Below are positions 10,485 through 21,500 of a stretch of DNA of 64,000 nt, piece by piece. The stretch lies in the NCBI GenBank assembly GCA_016271365.2, contig CM057451.1, forward strand, positions 372,827,501 through 372,891,500. Direction: 5' to 3'. Position 1 is the stretch's first letter. The number at the start of each line of letters is the position of its first letter. The translations under genes and the position numbers were made by a program. The notes below the pieces were generated by a model that saw nothing but the letters and a program-made list of their open reading frames with translations, was not told the DNA's origin and searched no databases. The DNA comes from Neoceratodus forsteri. Its lineage: Eukaryota > Chordata > Ceratodontiformes > Ceratodontidae.

Positions 10485-10787
10485 TGAATTTAAAGATAGA
10501 AGGGGGCTGTTCAGGGGCAATATGAGGAAGTATTATTTCACAGAGAGGGTAGTGGATACATGGAACAGCCTTCCTGAGGAGGTTGTGGGGTCTAAAACTG
10601 TGGGAGAATTCAAGAATGCATGGGACAGACATAAGGCAAGCCTTGTGGGGGGTAGGAAGAAATAGGCTGTTGGTTAACTAGGATCTGCAGCCTATCCTGT
10701 AGGTAGGGAAATGGGCAGACTAGATGGGCCAAGCAGTCCTTATCTGCTGTCAAAGTCTATGCTTCTATGTTTCTATGACTTACAGGT
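10485..10787 (+). pseudogene. CR1-A LINE ORF2 end and 3' UTR, right piece
   Basis: The ORF continues from 370 with FKDRRGLFRGNMRKYYFTER, then VVDTWNSLPEEVV and a stop codon ending near 10,665. This is the standard end of CR1-type ORF2. The short 3' UTR has GGGCAGACTAGATGGGCCA and finishes in the repeat TTCTATG-TTTCTATG at 10,757-10,787. CR1 elements end in such short repeats rather than poly(A). Confidence 0.88.
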
Positions 10788-10987
10788 TGAGAATCCAGAT
10801 GAAAAAGGGCAACAATAGATGGAATCGCTGGCTACTTTACGCCTTGTCAAAAGACCCAGCATTTGTACCATGAAGACCCTTTCTGTCCAGGTAAAGGTAA
10901 AACCGGCCTCATTACCAAGACACAGGTAAGAGACACACCTGATAAAGGTACCCTATTCCCTCAGAGACGAGATCTGTTTTAATATAA

Positions 10988-11861
10988 ATGAAGATGGGGC
11001 GTACTGAAACAACAAAACAAGATTTCTTTCAACCACGCACTTCCAGTGCCGAACCACCTGACCAAGCAGAAGGCCCTACGCAGTCTACAACCTCAGACTC
11101 AAATGGGGCTACTTTAACCACCCTGCAAATAGCAGTAAACGCCTTGACAAAAAATGGTTCAACAAATGGACCAAAAACTGGATGATTTTTCTGAGAAATT
11201 CTTGACGATGGAACACAGATTGGATGCCATGGGTGAGATTACAAAGATGGCAGAAGCTACAGCAGGGAAGGCTTTAGCAGCAACCGCCACATCTCTAAAA
11301 GGACAAGTCGCCCTACGGAGCCGAGTGGAGCAGTTAGAGAATATGGTCAGGTAGGCAAACATTCGGGTACTGGGCCTCCCCAAGGAATCGGAGGGAGATG
11401 ACTTAATTTGATTTTTGCAAACTTGGCTGAGGGACTTAACAGGTCTGGCAGACTTCTGATTTACAAGAGCCTACAGGATTACCCCCAAAAGGCCCTCAAA
11501 TGGTTATGGATAACCCACAAACTGTTCTTTTCACCCTCAGATCCTCGGGGGAGCATGATGCACTGCTTGGGACACTAAGGAGCAGGGTCCCAATCCATGT
11601 TAACAAGGCCCTTATACTGTTTTTCCCCTAGCTCTCTTACGCCACCCGTATGAGGAGGAAGGCATTCGACTGGGTGAAAAATCGACTCTGGGAATTAGGC
11701 ATAACATACTTGCTTTTCCAGCCAGTTTATGCTTCTCTGAAGGCAGTCAGCAATACAGATTCATCGACCCAAAAGAGGCTGGAGTCTGTGTGGAAAAAAT
11801 AGCAGCTAAGAGACAATCAGAGGAACGCTGTTCGGACGAGGAGGAATTAGAAGGGGACTGA
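10988..11861 (+). pseudogene. L1-type ORF1 protein (RNA-binding chaperone), broken
   Basis: Starts at ATG 10,988 (MKMGRTETTKQ). After a frame change near 11,150 comes a coiled-coil-like part (VQQMDQKLDDFSEKFLTMEH, then SRVEQLENMVR). This leads into the RRM start ANIRVLGLPKESEGDD, the signature of L1/Tx1-group ORF1 (an N-I-R-x-x-G-L-P motif). A TAG interrupts just before ANIRV at about 11,354. A C-terminal-domain-like part follows at about 11,630-11,861 (HPYEEEGIRLGEKS, then FIDPKEAGVCVEKI), ending in an acidic tail and TGA at 11,859. At least two shifts or stops make it a pseudogene. Members of this family bind element RNA as trimers. Confidence 0.75.
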
Positions 11862-12795
11862 ATAAGAGACGTTTGAACTTTGGAGTATTCCAATATGGCT
11901 CGTAACTTTTTTGAATCGGACAAACAGGCCACTTCAGTTGTAGGTTTAAAAATTTAAGGTTAATAAATATTGTTGCAAACAAGACTTCAGTTAACAAGTA
12001 CTCTGTCTAAGGTTTTCATATACTCTCAAGGACTGGGACTCAACTTTCTATAGGCAGACATTCTCCCTTACTATTTTATAACTGTATAAATAAATACTTT
12101 TTAAGTTACCTATACGAGTGAGCAAATCTTTACAATAGTTCTTTGTGTCTAATACTCTGATTTCTATATAGAATTAATGTGATTTGTTTAGTGGTACTGC
12201 ATTATAGGGAGGGGTCTGATCTGAGGTGCATTTGGCCCAGCTGCAGATTAGTACTTATTTCTGTTCAGCAGTTCCAGGGAGCCCTGGAGACTTTATCTCC
12301 TTTAACTAGATGCCTAAAGATAATTTAGTCTATCAGAGGCACAAGCTGGTCTTGGTGTAGGTAAACATTCCTTTCTGAGACACCAGACAATGTATGTGTT
12401 GACTTTTATGTAGAGGGCAATTTTTCCAGGGAATATATATAGGCAGCACCCAGGACCCCTACCAAGCCTAAGGAGGGGGGCTTTAGAATGGAGGTCTCCC
12501 TCAAGTAAATTGGTTGCTTAAGAATAAATTAGACCTTTAAAGGTCTGTTTGCAAATGCTGTTCTTTTAATATTTGTAGCTTGAAAATTTAGGGCATTGGC
12601 TGCAACACAGCTCCTGAAATTGTTAAAAATATCTAGACTATCGTGTAACTGATGACCCCAAATGATGTACCAATTGAATGGATAGTCTCTATCCTAAGTT
12701 GTGTCTTATTGGAAACTCCCTCCTGTATACCTGTTCAGGAAGTAAGTGTGTTTTAATTTTATGCTTATGTATAAAATGCTACAAATAAAAAGTTT
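11862..12795 (+). other. 3' region of the ORF1-only L1-like element
   Basis: Noncoding as far as I can see. No RT or endonuclease motif appears in any frame. It ends in the AATAAA at 12,784 and the poly(A) tail. Confidence 0.55.
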
Positions 12796-12837
12796 AAAAA
12801 AAAAAAAAAAAAAGAGAGGAGAGAGATAAGATCAGTT

Positions 12838-14265
12838 TTTTTTTTCTTCCAGAGGCAGAGATGAAATGCATTAACTACTGCACCACCACAGTTCTCCATT
12901 TTTTATTGCATCGTACTGTTGTTGTGAACCGTATGGATGGGAAAACTTAAAATGTTGCATATATAAAAAAAAACACAATAGAGTTCTGCTAGCAACTATC
13001 CGCTGGTAGAGAATTCCACATATCTATAGAGTACAGTACATTTTTTTCTCATTAGACTGAAAACATACTTTCCACCTGTTTGGAGTGACTTCTTGTGAAA
13101 TGAGTGTCGTTAACGGATACCAAGACCTAGGTCCTCCATCATTTCACTGTCATCGTGTTGATTATAAAACAGCAAATGATCCTGTTATCCTTCTTCTATG
13201 AACGCTGTGTAACAGGACATTTAGTCTTTCATTATACTCCATGTGCTCTAAAACCCTTATCGTTCTCATTGCCTTTGCTTGGATCCTTTTTAATTCATAG
13301 TCTGTTACACAGTTTAGTCCACCCCAAAACTGGGAACAGTAATCTGCAGCAGATATAATATGCTATACGATTCACAGACTGGCAGTAAAACTTCCCTTGA
13401 CTGATGATTAAAATGTCGCTTAATGCTGTTCAGTAGATGATTAGACTTATTAAATATACCACTGACATGATCTGTGTGTTTTAGGTCTCAAGATGTTTCT
13501 GTTCTTACCTTATTTAATTTGACCCCCTTTGAGGAAGAAACTGTTGTGCATATTGTTATTCCCTAAGTGTATCACACTGCACTTACTTTCTCTGAATTTC
13601 ATCTCACTAGAGTCTGCCCATCTTACCATACTGTCCTCCTGCATTCTTTTACAGTCATCTGTGTTATTTACCCTTCCTCCCAGTTTAGCTTCATCCGCAA
13701 ATTTGTTGCACCTCTTTCTCATCTCCATTCTCAGGTCAGTTATATAAAGAGACTTAACAGTACCGGCCCCAACACCAAATGCTGCGGGACTCCACTTGTC
13801 ACCTCCCCATCTCCTAAAGTGTATCCCCCTTACTCTGACCTTCTAGGTCCTGTCTGTCAATCGTTTACTCAATTTTGTTATTAGTGGATGGACGTTAGGA
13901 AATTTTTCCATAATTTTATTAATTAGGATGTGATGAGGCACTGTGTCAAATGCTTTACACTAAGGTCCACATAAATAACATCCATAAAGTCCCCTTGTCC
14001 AATGCCCTGCTGATCCTTTTGTAAAAACTGAGACCTTCCCTGCCTGAAATCTTACTGGGCTTTATCTATATAATTATTTGAGAAACATGCATCATTAATC
14101 AATTCTTTGATTTTCATTTCAATATTTTCCTGTTCGTGATGTTATATTTATCGGTCTATATTTATTGGGATTATCCTTCAGGCCTTTTTTAAAAACTGGC
14201 ACCACCTCTGCTTGCCTGCAGTCCTGTGGCACCCTTACCTATTTAATGGGACTTATTAAAGGTGC
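12838..14265 (-). pseudogene. CR1-B LINE ORF2: reverse transcriptase and C-terminal part
   Basis: On the minus strand, from high to low coordinates: RQAEVVPVFKKGLKDNPNK (RT entry, about 14,150-14,230); the AFDTVPHH-type segment near 13,930; then RT palm text with the metal-binding box as FADEAKLGG instead of FADD (about 13,680-13,700). Next come CKRMQED, MKFRESKCSVIHLG and, near 13,250, the QAKAMRTIRVLEH thumb motif. Many stops and shifts are present. The last recognisable text lies near 12,900 and the segment stops close to 12,838. The catalytic Asp-to-Glu change and heavy decay indicate an old copy. Confidence 0.78.
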
Positions 14266-14464
14266 TAAGAAACAGAGTTTTATACCTCTAGATACCCTTT
14301 CATTGTCACTTCAGCGTCCATCTAATATTCTGATGTTTCTGACCTTTTTTGTTAAATTAAATAACCTAATTTTGTTGCCTTTGTAACTACCCTGAATCCC
14401 TCTCTCTCCTCAGCATTTTCTGCTCTCTTTTCTCATACTGCCTGAACATTCTATGACCTCAATA

Positions 14465-14640
14465 TATAGGATGTGTATGAGGAACAGTGCACAACAAGGC
14501 TGTTCTTCTACAGAGGGGTTTACTGGGACAGCACAGTGACCAAGAGTGAAGTTTGAGAGGTCCCTGTCATACGTTAAACCGCCGATGTATAAGCACAGCC
14601 TTGTTGTGCACTGTTTCACAATCACTTTTCTATATAGCAA
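14465..14640. mobile_element. Palindromic MITE, family M copy 1
   Basis: Arms of about 65-80 bp with mismatches: left arm CAGTGCACAACAAGGCTGT near 14,486 and right arm ACAGCCTTGTTGTGCACTG near 14,594. GGGTTTACTG continues inside the left arm and pairs imperfectly with GTTAAACC. Related to the palindrome at 49,100-49,262, which shares CACAGCCTTGT and TATATA-AATTGC-type ends. No coding capacity. Confidence 0.7.
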
Positions 14641-14804
14641 TTATTTATTTTTTTTTTTTTTTTTAAACTACATGGGGAACAGAAAGAGACAGAAAAAACT
14701 TAAACCGATCGTAAGGCTCCCGCTATTCAGCTGACGTGCACGACCCTACAACCGCCAATTCCGTCCAACCTATGAGTAGCGTCTGGGGACACCTGTATTT
14801 TGAG

Positions 14805-14850
14805 GTAGCTACTACAGCAGACCAAAAAGTGGTTCTGCTGTAGCAGCTAC
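14805..14850. repeat. Short perfect-type hairpin
   Basis: GTAGCTACTACAGCAGA (14,805-14,821) and TCTGCTGTAGCAGCTAC (14,834-14,850) pair with one mismatch around a 12-base loop. Confidence 0.75.
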
Positions 14851-15589
14851 GTCACTACTGCAGCAAAACAACTTTTTTAAGTGTATGGATTTTCCACAGA
14901 CAATGCCCCACCATACACTATAACACCATTCCAGGCCATTCAGATAAATTGCATGGAATGGGTTACTGATGCCACAGAATGTCTTAGAACTGACTCTGCC
15001 CTGCACTTATATCACCTCTAATCTCTTCTCTCCCCCTGCCCTTCTCGCCATCTTTATGCACTTAGGTTTGTTACCTGCCTCCTAGCCAGACTTAGCCTAA
15101 AGTGCTTTCTTGCACATTTATTTATTCCTGCTGTTTTACCCGTTTGTTACCTCCTATATCATGTGATTGTATAATCTTCATGTGCGCTATGTAATCCACA
15201 CCTCTGTAAATTTGTACTTGTGACTGCAGTGTTTTTTCTACTCCATGCATTTTGATTTGCACTCTCCCGTGTCGTACCTGAAAATAGGCAGTATTGTCTA
15301 GAGTGTTTAGCCAGTTACCAAAAGCAAATAAAATATGAAAAGAAGAGCAGTAGCTGGTAGAAGAGTTAATCTCTGTGTAGATCTGAGGGCACTCAAAGCT
15401 AGATTTATTTATTAGATATTGGTCAATGTGTATCAGAAATACATAACTGGCATAGAAAGGAAGCTGGAAGGGCAGCTAACTATGTAAAATCACTTCATAT
15501 CTCCTTTGAATACAAGTGTTACTGGGTAGTATAGAGATGAGGCTATTTCCTCTAAAAGTGTATTAAGGCATTTCCTACATACTGCATTC

Positions 15590-15966
15590 CGTTAAACAAT
15601 AATGCATGACAACAGGGTGTAGTAGGTTGTGCTGGGATAACTTCATGCCTGGATAGGCTGGAGCACGAGGCTGCAGGCCAGCGCGCCCAACAACCTAGAA
15701 GTGAGGTTATCCAACACAACCCACACCCTGAGTGCATAATTGCTGCTAAACAATGGCTCATTGTTATACACAAAAATAAAAATTAAAAATGTTTTTAGTA
15801 AATTTTTAGTGCGGCAGTATATCTCAGTTTTTTAAGTGTATGACATCCAAAGCATCATCCTGATGATCAATTCGTCGAGGCATCCAAAGCAATACAGTGA
15901 GGCTGTGCTGGGATAACCTCACTGTGCCAGGGACACACTGACCAATCAGAGACCAAGACATTTTCT
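15590..15966. repeat. Tandem palindromic unit 1 (family P)
   Basis: The first 170 bp form a palindrome: GGTTGTGCTGGGATAACTTC pairs with GAAGTGAGGTTATCCAACAC. The remainder has an AT-rich spacer and a second half-arm, GGCTGTGCTGGGATAACCTC. Unit 2 repeats the same order, so this is a direct tandem of palindrome-plus-tail units. Confidence 0.75.
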
Positions 15967-16318
15967 TGCAATTGTATAATTAAGCAATAATGCACAAGAG
16001 GGTGTGGGTTGTGCTGGGATAACCTCATACCGGTGTAGTTGGGCATGAGGGCAGCAGGCAGAGTGCGTCCAACATCCCAGAAGTGAGTTTATCCCAGCAA
16101 AACCCACCCCTTGAGTGCATTATTGCTATTATACAATGGCTACATGTTATACAAAATAAAAAAATAAATATAAAAATATGTTTTTAAGGGATCCAAAGTA
16201 TCATCAAAAGCAATACATTGAGGTTGTGCTGGGATAACCTCACTGTGCCAGGGACATACTGACCAATCAAGAATCCAGGAAATTTTCTTGCCATTGTATA
16301 ATAATGTATAACCCATTG
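15967..16318. repeat. Tandem palindromic unit 2 (family P)
   Basis: Second copy. The left arm starts at 15,971 (ATTGTATAAT...GCAATAATGCAC) and the right arm ends at 16,139 (GTGCATTATTGCTATTATAC). It is followed by the same spacer and by TTGTGCTGGGATAACCTCAC near 16,224. A partial third start (CCATTGTATAATAATG) sits at 16,293. Confidence 0.75.
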
Positions 16319-16319
16319 T

Positions 16320-17135
16320 TATTACTTATCTCTATGTTCTTCACCCCTATTTTGGTGTGGCAGACTAAGTAAAAGTAGACATTAAGTGTTTCTGCAATAT
16401 CCTGTTCCCTTGAAATTTTGACATCGTTAACACACAATGGTCCCACCTACTGATGAGATTTCCTTTTTGAATTTAGGAAATCATAGAAGCCCTTTATATT
16501 CTTTTGTTTCTTGTTAATTTGATTTCATAGTCTCTTTTGTTTTGCCTAGTTTTCTTTCTAAGTAATGTGACCAGTTACTTATATTTATTGGTATTTCCTA
16601 AACTAGCGTACCCCACCATCATTTTGTAGGCCTTTCGTTTCTTTTTAGATACCTGGCAGTTTTTGAGTGTACTAAGTGGGTATTTTTCCTTTTTTGTTGT
16701 AGCAAGCTTAGTGGCGCACGTATTTATCCTACAGCTTTAACCGTTTATTTTTAAAAATTTCCCAACTTGTACTGGTATTCATACTTCCTATTTTAGTTTT
16801 CCAGTCCCATGTCTCAAGTTCATCTCTCATACTTCGGAAATCAGCTCTTTTATAACTGTAGTATCTTGTGCTACCCTTTCTAGGCTGCTAACTTCTAGTA
16901 ACAGAAGAATTACTGAATGATCACTGGACAAAAACTGATCCATTATCTTATAAGTTGAGGATTCTGGTATATTAGAGATTACAAGGTACAATATATTGTT
17001 CCTCTGGTGTTATGTCTTATTATTTGTTTGAACTACTTTCCTAATGATGTCTAATTGAGAGTTTACCTGTGAAGTGTGAGCTAGTAAGTTATTCCAGCTG
17101 ATGGATGGTTCATTGAAATCACCTATCCCCCTGAA
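16320..17135 (-). pseudogene. CR1-B LINE ORF2: endonuclease C-terminus and linker
   Basis: Minus-strand text begins with IGDFNEPSISWNN at about 17,100-17,130, the GDFN box of AP-like LINE endonucleases. SSDHSVILL follows near 16,900, the SDH box of the active site. The linker toward the RT reads KNCQVSKKKRKAYKM and KEISSVGGTIV near 16,430-16,690. Frames are disrupted repeatedly. The sequence upstream of GDFN is missing. It is probably the same copy as the RT at 12,838-14,265, separated by later insertions, but that link is inference. Confidence 0.75.
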
Positions 17136-17950
17136 GCTGTACCATTTTTTCTCGCTTAGCACCTAAAACTATCAGTCTATACTTTTAAATTGGCTAGCCC
17201 ATTCAGTTGCTCATTTTCTTTCTCACTGGCTTCATTAATGCTAAGTTTTTTGTTTTTATTAAACCTCTTTCCATATTTTTACTTGACCACGCTCGTTTCT
17301 TCTGTTTGGTGTTCTTCCAACCAGCCCCAAGTGCACCCACCATGTAGCATGCTCTCTGTTCACACCTTGCCGCCACACTCCACAACTTTTTATCTTATAG
17401 GGGCATGGTAGTGCCCTTTATAGTTATGGTTGAGTACGCTGTTTAATGTCAAACACCAGTTTTCAACCTTAGTAACTTTGGCATCATTTGACTAAATAGC
17501 AAATAATTTGGCAAGCAGTTAGGCTGTCGAGTCTCAAGATGTGAAAAGTTTCATGATGCCATGTTGTTTAGTTTGAGATATGTAGCACAAAAAATGGAAA
17601 ATCCTGTTTGGTTTCCAATACCTAACATTGCTTTTCCCCCTCTCCTATAAGCGTATATATAAAGTGTGGAATTTTTTCATAAATTTTCAGGGTTGAAGGG
17701 CCTGTGCCAAGGGATGCCTTTCAAAGGTTTTGTAAAAATATTATAAAGATTCAGAGTTAGGATTTTTTGGATAACAAAACTAACAAAAAAAGATAATGAG
17801 TGCTTATTTTCATGAATTACTTATGTGGAAAACACTGATCATGTAAAAAAATACTGATCGTGACAGTTGCCATCTTTCTTTTTACATAAAAAAGATGTAT
17901 TTTCAAAAAACAAACACCTGAACCTATGTAAACGGGAAACGTTTAACTAG
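17136..17950. other. No recognisable gene or repeat
   Basis: AT-rich sequence with short chance frames only. No motif, terminal repeat or poly(A) structure was recognised on either strand. Confidence 0.5.
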
Positions 17951-17959
17951 ATTCCAGTG

Positions 17960-18420
17960 TTTAGCCGGCGGTGAGCCTAGTAATCCTGCTCTCCTGTCTC
18001 TCCTCTCTATCGCCTGTCCATCTCTCTCTATCTAAATAAGTAGCAGACTGAGGTACCACCCCAGTACCACTTCCTTCTCCCCCTTCCCTCCAAGTCACTC
18101 TTCCCTTCCCATGTTTAATTTATAATTTGTTATAAGTGGGCCGGATGCCCCCCTCAGTACTGCTTCTCCTTACACCCCTCCCCTCCAGGTCACCCGCCAT
18201 CTTTCCCATTATATGCACGGCAGCACCGAACACTAGCCCAACACTAGGGTACCCAATCCCCAATGTCAGAATGTTTCCTGCATTAAATAAAATCTCCCCC
18301 TTTTTTTTTGTTATATAAACTTGTAAAAAAGAAAAATAGTCCCTTCCCGATCTGACCTCCCACACACCCCACTTCGATCATCCACCACACTCACACACTC
18401 ACATGTCCCTTAACGTGTTT
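17960..18420. repeat. Interspersed repeat R, copy 1
   Basis: Matches 23,380-23,870 in the same orientation. Shared landmarks: TCTCTC-rich start, then AAGTAGCAGACTGAGGT, CACTTCCTTCTCCCCC, ACCCAATCCCCAATGT and TGACCTCCCACACACC. Inside each copy a block of about 110 bp, starting TA-AGCAG-CTGAGG-GCCC, occurs twice. The two copies flank the L2-like LINE. Family unknown. Confidence 0.65.
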
Positions 18421-18504
18421 CTGGCCACCTAAAAATCCTGGGTACCTAGGTTAGTGAGGAGCCATTCACCCACATTCTCAGTTTGAAAACAGTGGGACAT
18501 TCTT

Positions 18505-21500
18505 CAATTATTTATTTATTTGATTTAGTTTTACGTTAACTTGGTACACACTAGCCATGGCAATGACTATTTTCAGGCACCACCCGGGAGGTGCAGTACA
18601 TCAGTGCATACAGAAACATTACATGTATGGCAAAATCGACAAAAGTATATATTTCATAACAAGTATGACATGTATGATCATTCTAGGCAGGGTAAATAGA
18701 GAAAGGAAATGGTGGCTAGGTAGAAAGTATTTACAGTGAGAGAAAGATAGTATACAAAAGAAAGAAAGTGGCTACCAACAGGGTAGATGCAATTTGCAGT
18801 GTGATGGAGATAATAAACAGAGACATTCAGAAATAAAGATTACATAACATTTACGTTTTGAGAAAAAAAGTTAGATCATAACTGCTGTAGTGTTTATTTG
18901 GGAATGACAGGGAAAAGTAGGGGGGTACAGGAGCAAGGGAGATAGAAGTAGAAGCAGGAAGAGGATAGGGGACAAGTCAGGAGTAGGAGATAGGACAGGC
19001 AGGAGTCAGTGAAGTGCTATTATTATAGTAGATAAAAGGCAGCAAAGGCAGGGAGAGACAAGGTAGGGCAGAGGCGAGAGCTAAGGGGGTTTGAAATAAC
19101 TGCACTTGCAGGAGGACTCAAGATGGGACCACAGTTTTACCTTAAAATTTGCATGTGATGGAGCTTGATGCACGGCTGGAGGGAGGGAGTTCCAGTACTG
19201 GGGGCACAGCAGGCGAAAGCACTTGCACCTTTAGAGGTATATAGTGTGTGGGTATGAAGATGGAGGTACTTGCAGATCTTAACCCACAGGAAGGTGTTCT
19301 GATTTGGAAGTAGGCCGCAAGGGGTTTGGGTATTTGCAGCCTGACAGTATTGTCTATGGCAGAGCCATAGGTATAGAGCCGCAGTGGAGGAAGCAATCCC
19401 AGCTCTGAATACAGAAGACAGTGGCGCTTCAGCTTATGAGAGGAGGACGCATAGCAACAAATGTTGTACTTTATGTCCCACTTCCGAAGACTTGTTTTGC
19501 ATGCAGAGGTATATGTAGCAGCTCCATAAGTAGAGTGAGGGCAGTAAGTTCCCGTGCTACAACATGCCTTTACAGAGGAGTAAGCATGTAACTGATACGA
19601 TAAGCTATGCCAATTTTGGTGTTTACCTGCTTGCAAGTCAGTTGTATGTGTGACGCCGAAATGTAGTGATGGGTCAAGTGTGACACCGAGATATTTGAAA
19701 GAGTCCACCACCTTGATAGTTAGACCATTTGAGGAAAGAACTTTAAATTTTGGATGGGCTTGCTTCAGTTTGGTGTTTGAGCGAAGAGCATGGCTTGGGT
19801 TTTGGACTCATTTAGTACAAGTTTGTGACTAGATAACCATTTTTGGGTGAGCTGAAAGTCGAGAGAGTTTACTATTTATGTCTTCAATGTGTTTTGCGCT
19901 GGCATATAGAACAATGTCATCTGCATATAGCAGGGACTCTTGTCATATGTAGGTTGGTGGTGATGTTATTAATAAAGATAGAAAAAAGCAGAGGCCCAAG
20001 AATGGATTCTTGCAGCACCCCAACGTTTACAGTGGACTTGTCTGAGAGAGTAGAGTTGTATTTCACAGTTTGGGTCCTATCAGATAGGTAGCTAGCAAAC
20101 CACTTTACAACATTTATCGAGAAACCCAGTGATCCAAGGGAGGCTAGGAGGATGGAGTGATCAACTAGGTCGAATGCCTTGGTCATGTCGTGAAAACAGC
20201 CCCAGTGAGAAGACCAGAAATCCATAGCCACTAGTGTATCTGACATGAGTTTGAGAAGTGTGGTGGTGGTGCTATGGCCCTTGCGAAAGCCATGCTGTGC
20301 CAAGGTAAGTAGATGATGTTTCTGGAGGAAATCAATTGTTTGGACGGCTATCAGTTTCTCCAGAATTTTGTTTAGGACTGACAGGATGGATATGGGTCTG
20401 TAATTTGAGGGATCCTTACAATATCCTTTTTTGAAAACAGGGGTAACCCTAGCTTCTTTCCAAATGTCAGGGACATAGCTCTGGCATAGTGAGAGTGTGA
20501 AAATCTTGGCCAGTGGAGCAGCAATGTGGGAGCAGCTACCTTTAGCAGTTTGGGTTCTAAATGGTCAGAGTTGGCCACAGTACAATCAGAGATATCGTTT
20601 AGCAATTTAAGCACATCAGACCTTGAGATTGCCTTGAAAAAGAAATGAGGGTTGTTTACATTGGATGGGGTAGGCATGTTTGACTGGGCAGGGAAAGAGG
20701 AGGTGTATTTAGTTAGGTCAGAGAACTTATTGTTGAAAAAGTTTGCGATGATTATGGGATTATTGCATTGAATGCCACTGAGTAACATGTCGTTCGGGGT
20801 GGATGCTGGATTCTGACCCAGAAAGATTTTGATATGGGACCAGAATTTCTTTGAGTCGCCGTAGGAGTTTGTTAATAGATCTTTGCAATATTGGCACTTT
20901 GCTTTTTTGATGTTCTTTTTGCAGGAATTTCGTAGGGCCCTCTAAGTATTTAGGTCAGAGGATAGCCTTGAGCTTTTGTAGCGGAGCCAACTTTTGTCCC
21001 TTTGCTTTAGTTTAGAGAGAAAGTTCAGATTTGAGCCATTGCGTTTGCCTGTTTTTTACCTTCCGATTTACAAGTCTGCAGTGTTTATCCTGGAGCACTA
21101 GAAATTCCGTCAGGAATAGATTGAGGGTAGTTTTGGCATCTTTAGAAGTAAGAATGGAGGATCAATTTGTAGTTGCAATGTCTTGTAGTAAAAGCTGTGG
21201 ATCAAAGTTTGCATAGTTGTGGAAAGTGATGAAGCGGGGCTTTGATGGGGCAGGATTGCTCTTTCCCCAGATATAGTAGGTTGAGAGAGTGATCAGTGAT
21301 GGCATCTGGCAGAACTCCAGAGGCAATTACATTTTTTGCCATTATCCAATCAAGCAACGTGCTTGTGTTGGAGTGAGGGGAGGCTCAGGTGGGCTCACCT
21401 ATTAGCTGGTGCAAGTTATGGTTCTGCAGTTTGGTCAGAGGGTTGAATTGGTTGGCGCCCAGCCAGTTTATGTTTATGTCCCCTAGTATAAGGACCTCAG

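Larger units (their letters stand above)
10830..12813 (+). mobile_element. L1-like LINE with ORF1 only (HAL1-like), poly(A)-tailed
   Basis: The element contains an L1-type ORF1 (10,988-11,861), a 3' region of about 930 bp with no ORF2 motif, an AATAAA signal at 12,784 and an 18-base poly(A) at 12,796-12,813. The 5' boundary near 10,830 is uncertain, as it follows the CR1-A end at 10,787. No target-site duplication was found. The layout resembles the HAL1 elements of mammals, which are ORF1 plus 3' UTR mobilised in trans. That analogy is inference. Confidence 0.6.
14255..15540. repeat. Unclassified interspersed repeat S, copy 1 (interrupted)
   Basis: Blocks shared with 50,950-51,450 in the same orientation: GTTTTATACCTCTAGA near 14,280; TTGCCTTTGTAACTACCCTG near 14,378; TACTGCCTGAACATT near 14,438; CACCATTCCAGGCCATTCAG near 14,925; AGAGCAGTAGCTGGT near 15,343. 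The insertion of MITE-like sequence (14,465-14,640) and about 300 further bases separates the blocks. I do not recognise the family. It could be an antisense LINE segment. Confidence 0.55.

Noticed and set aside
18120..18365. Possible small gene in repeat R
   Set aside because: The frame is not preserved between the two R copies (compare 23,449-23,844), so it is not a coding sequence.
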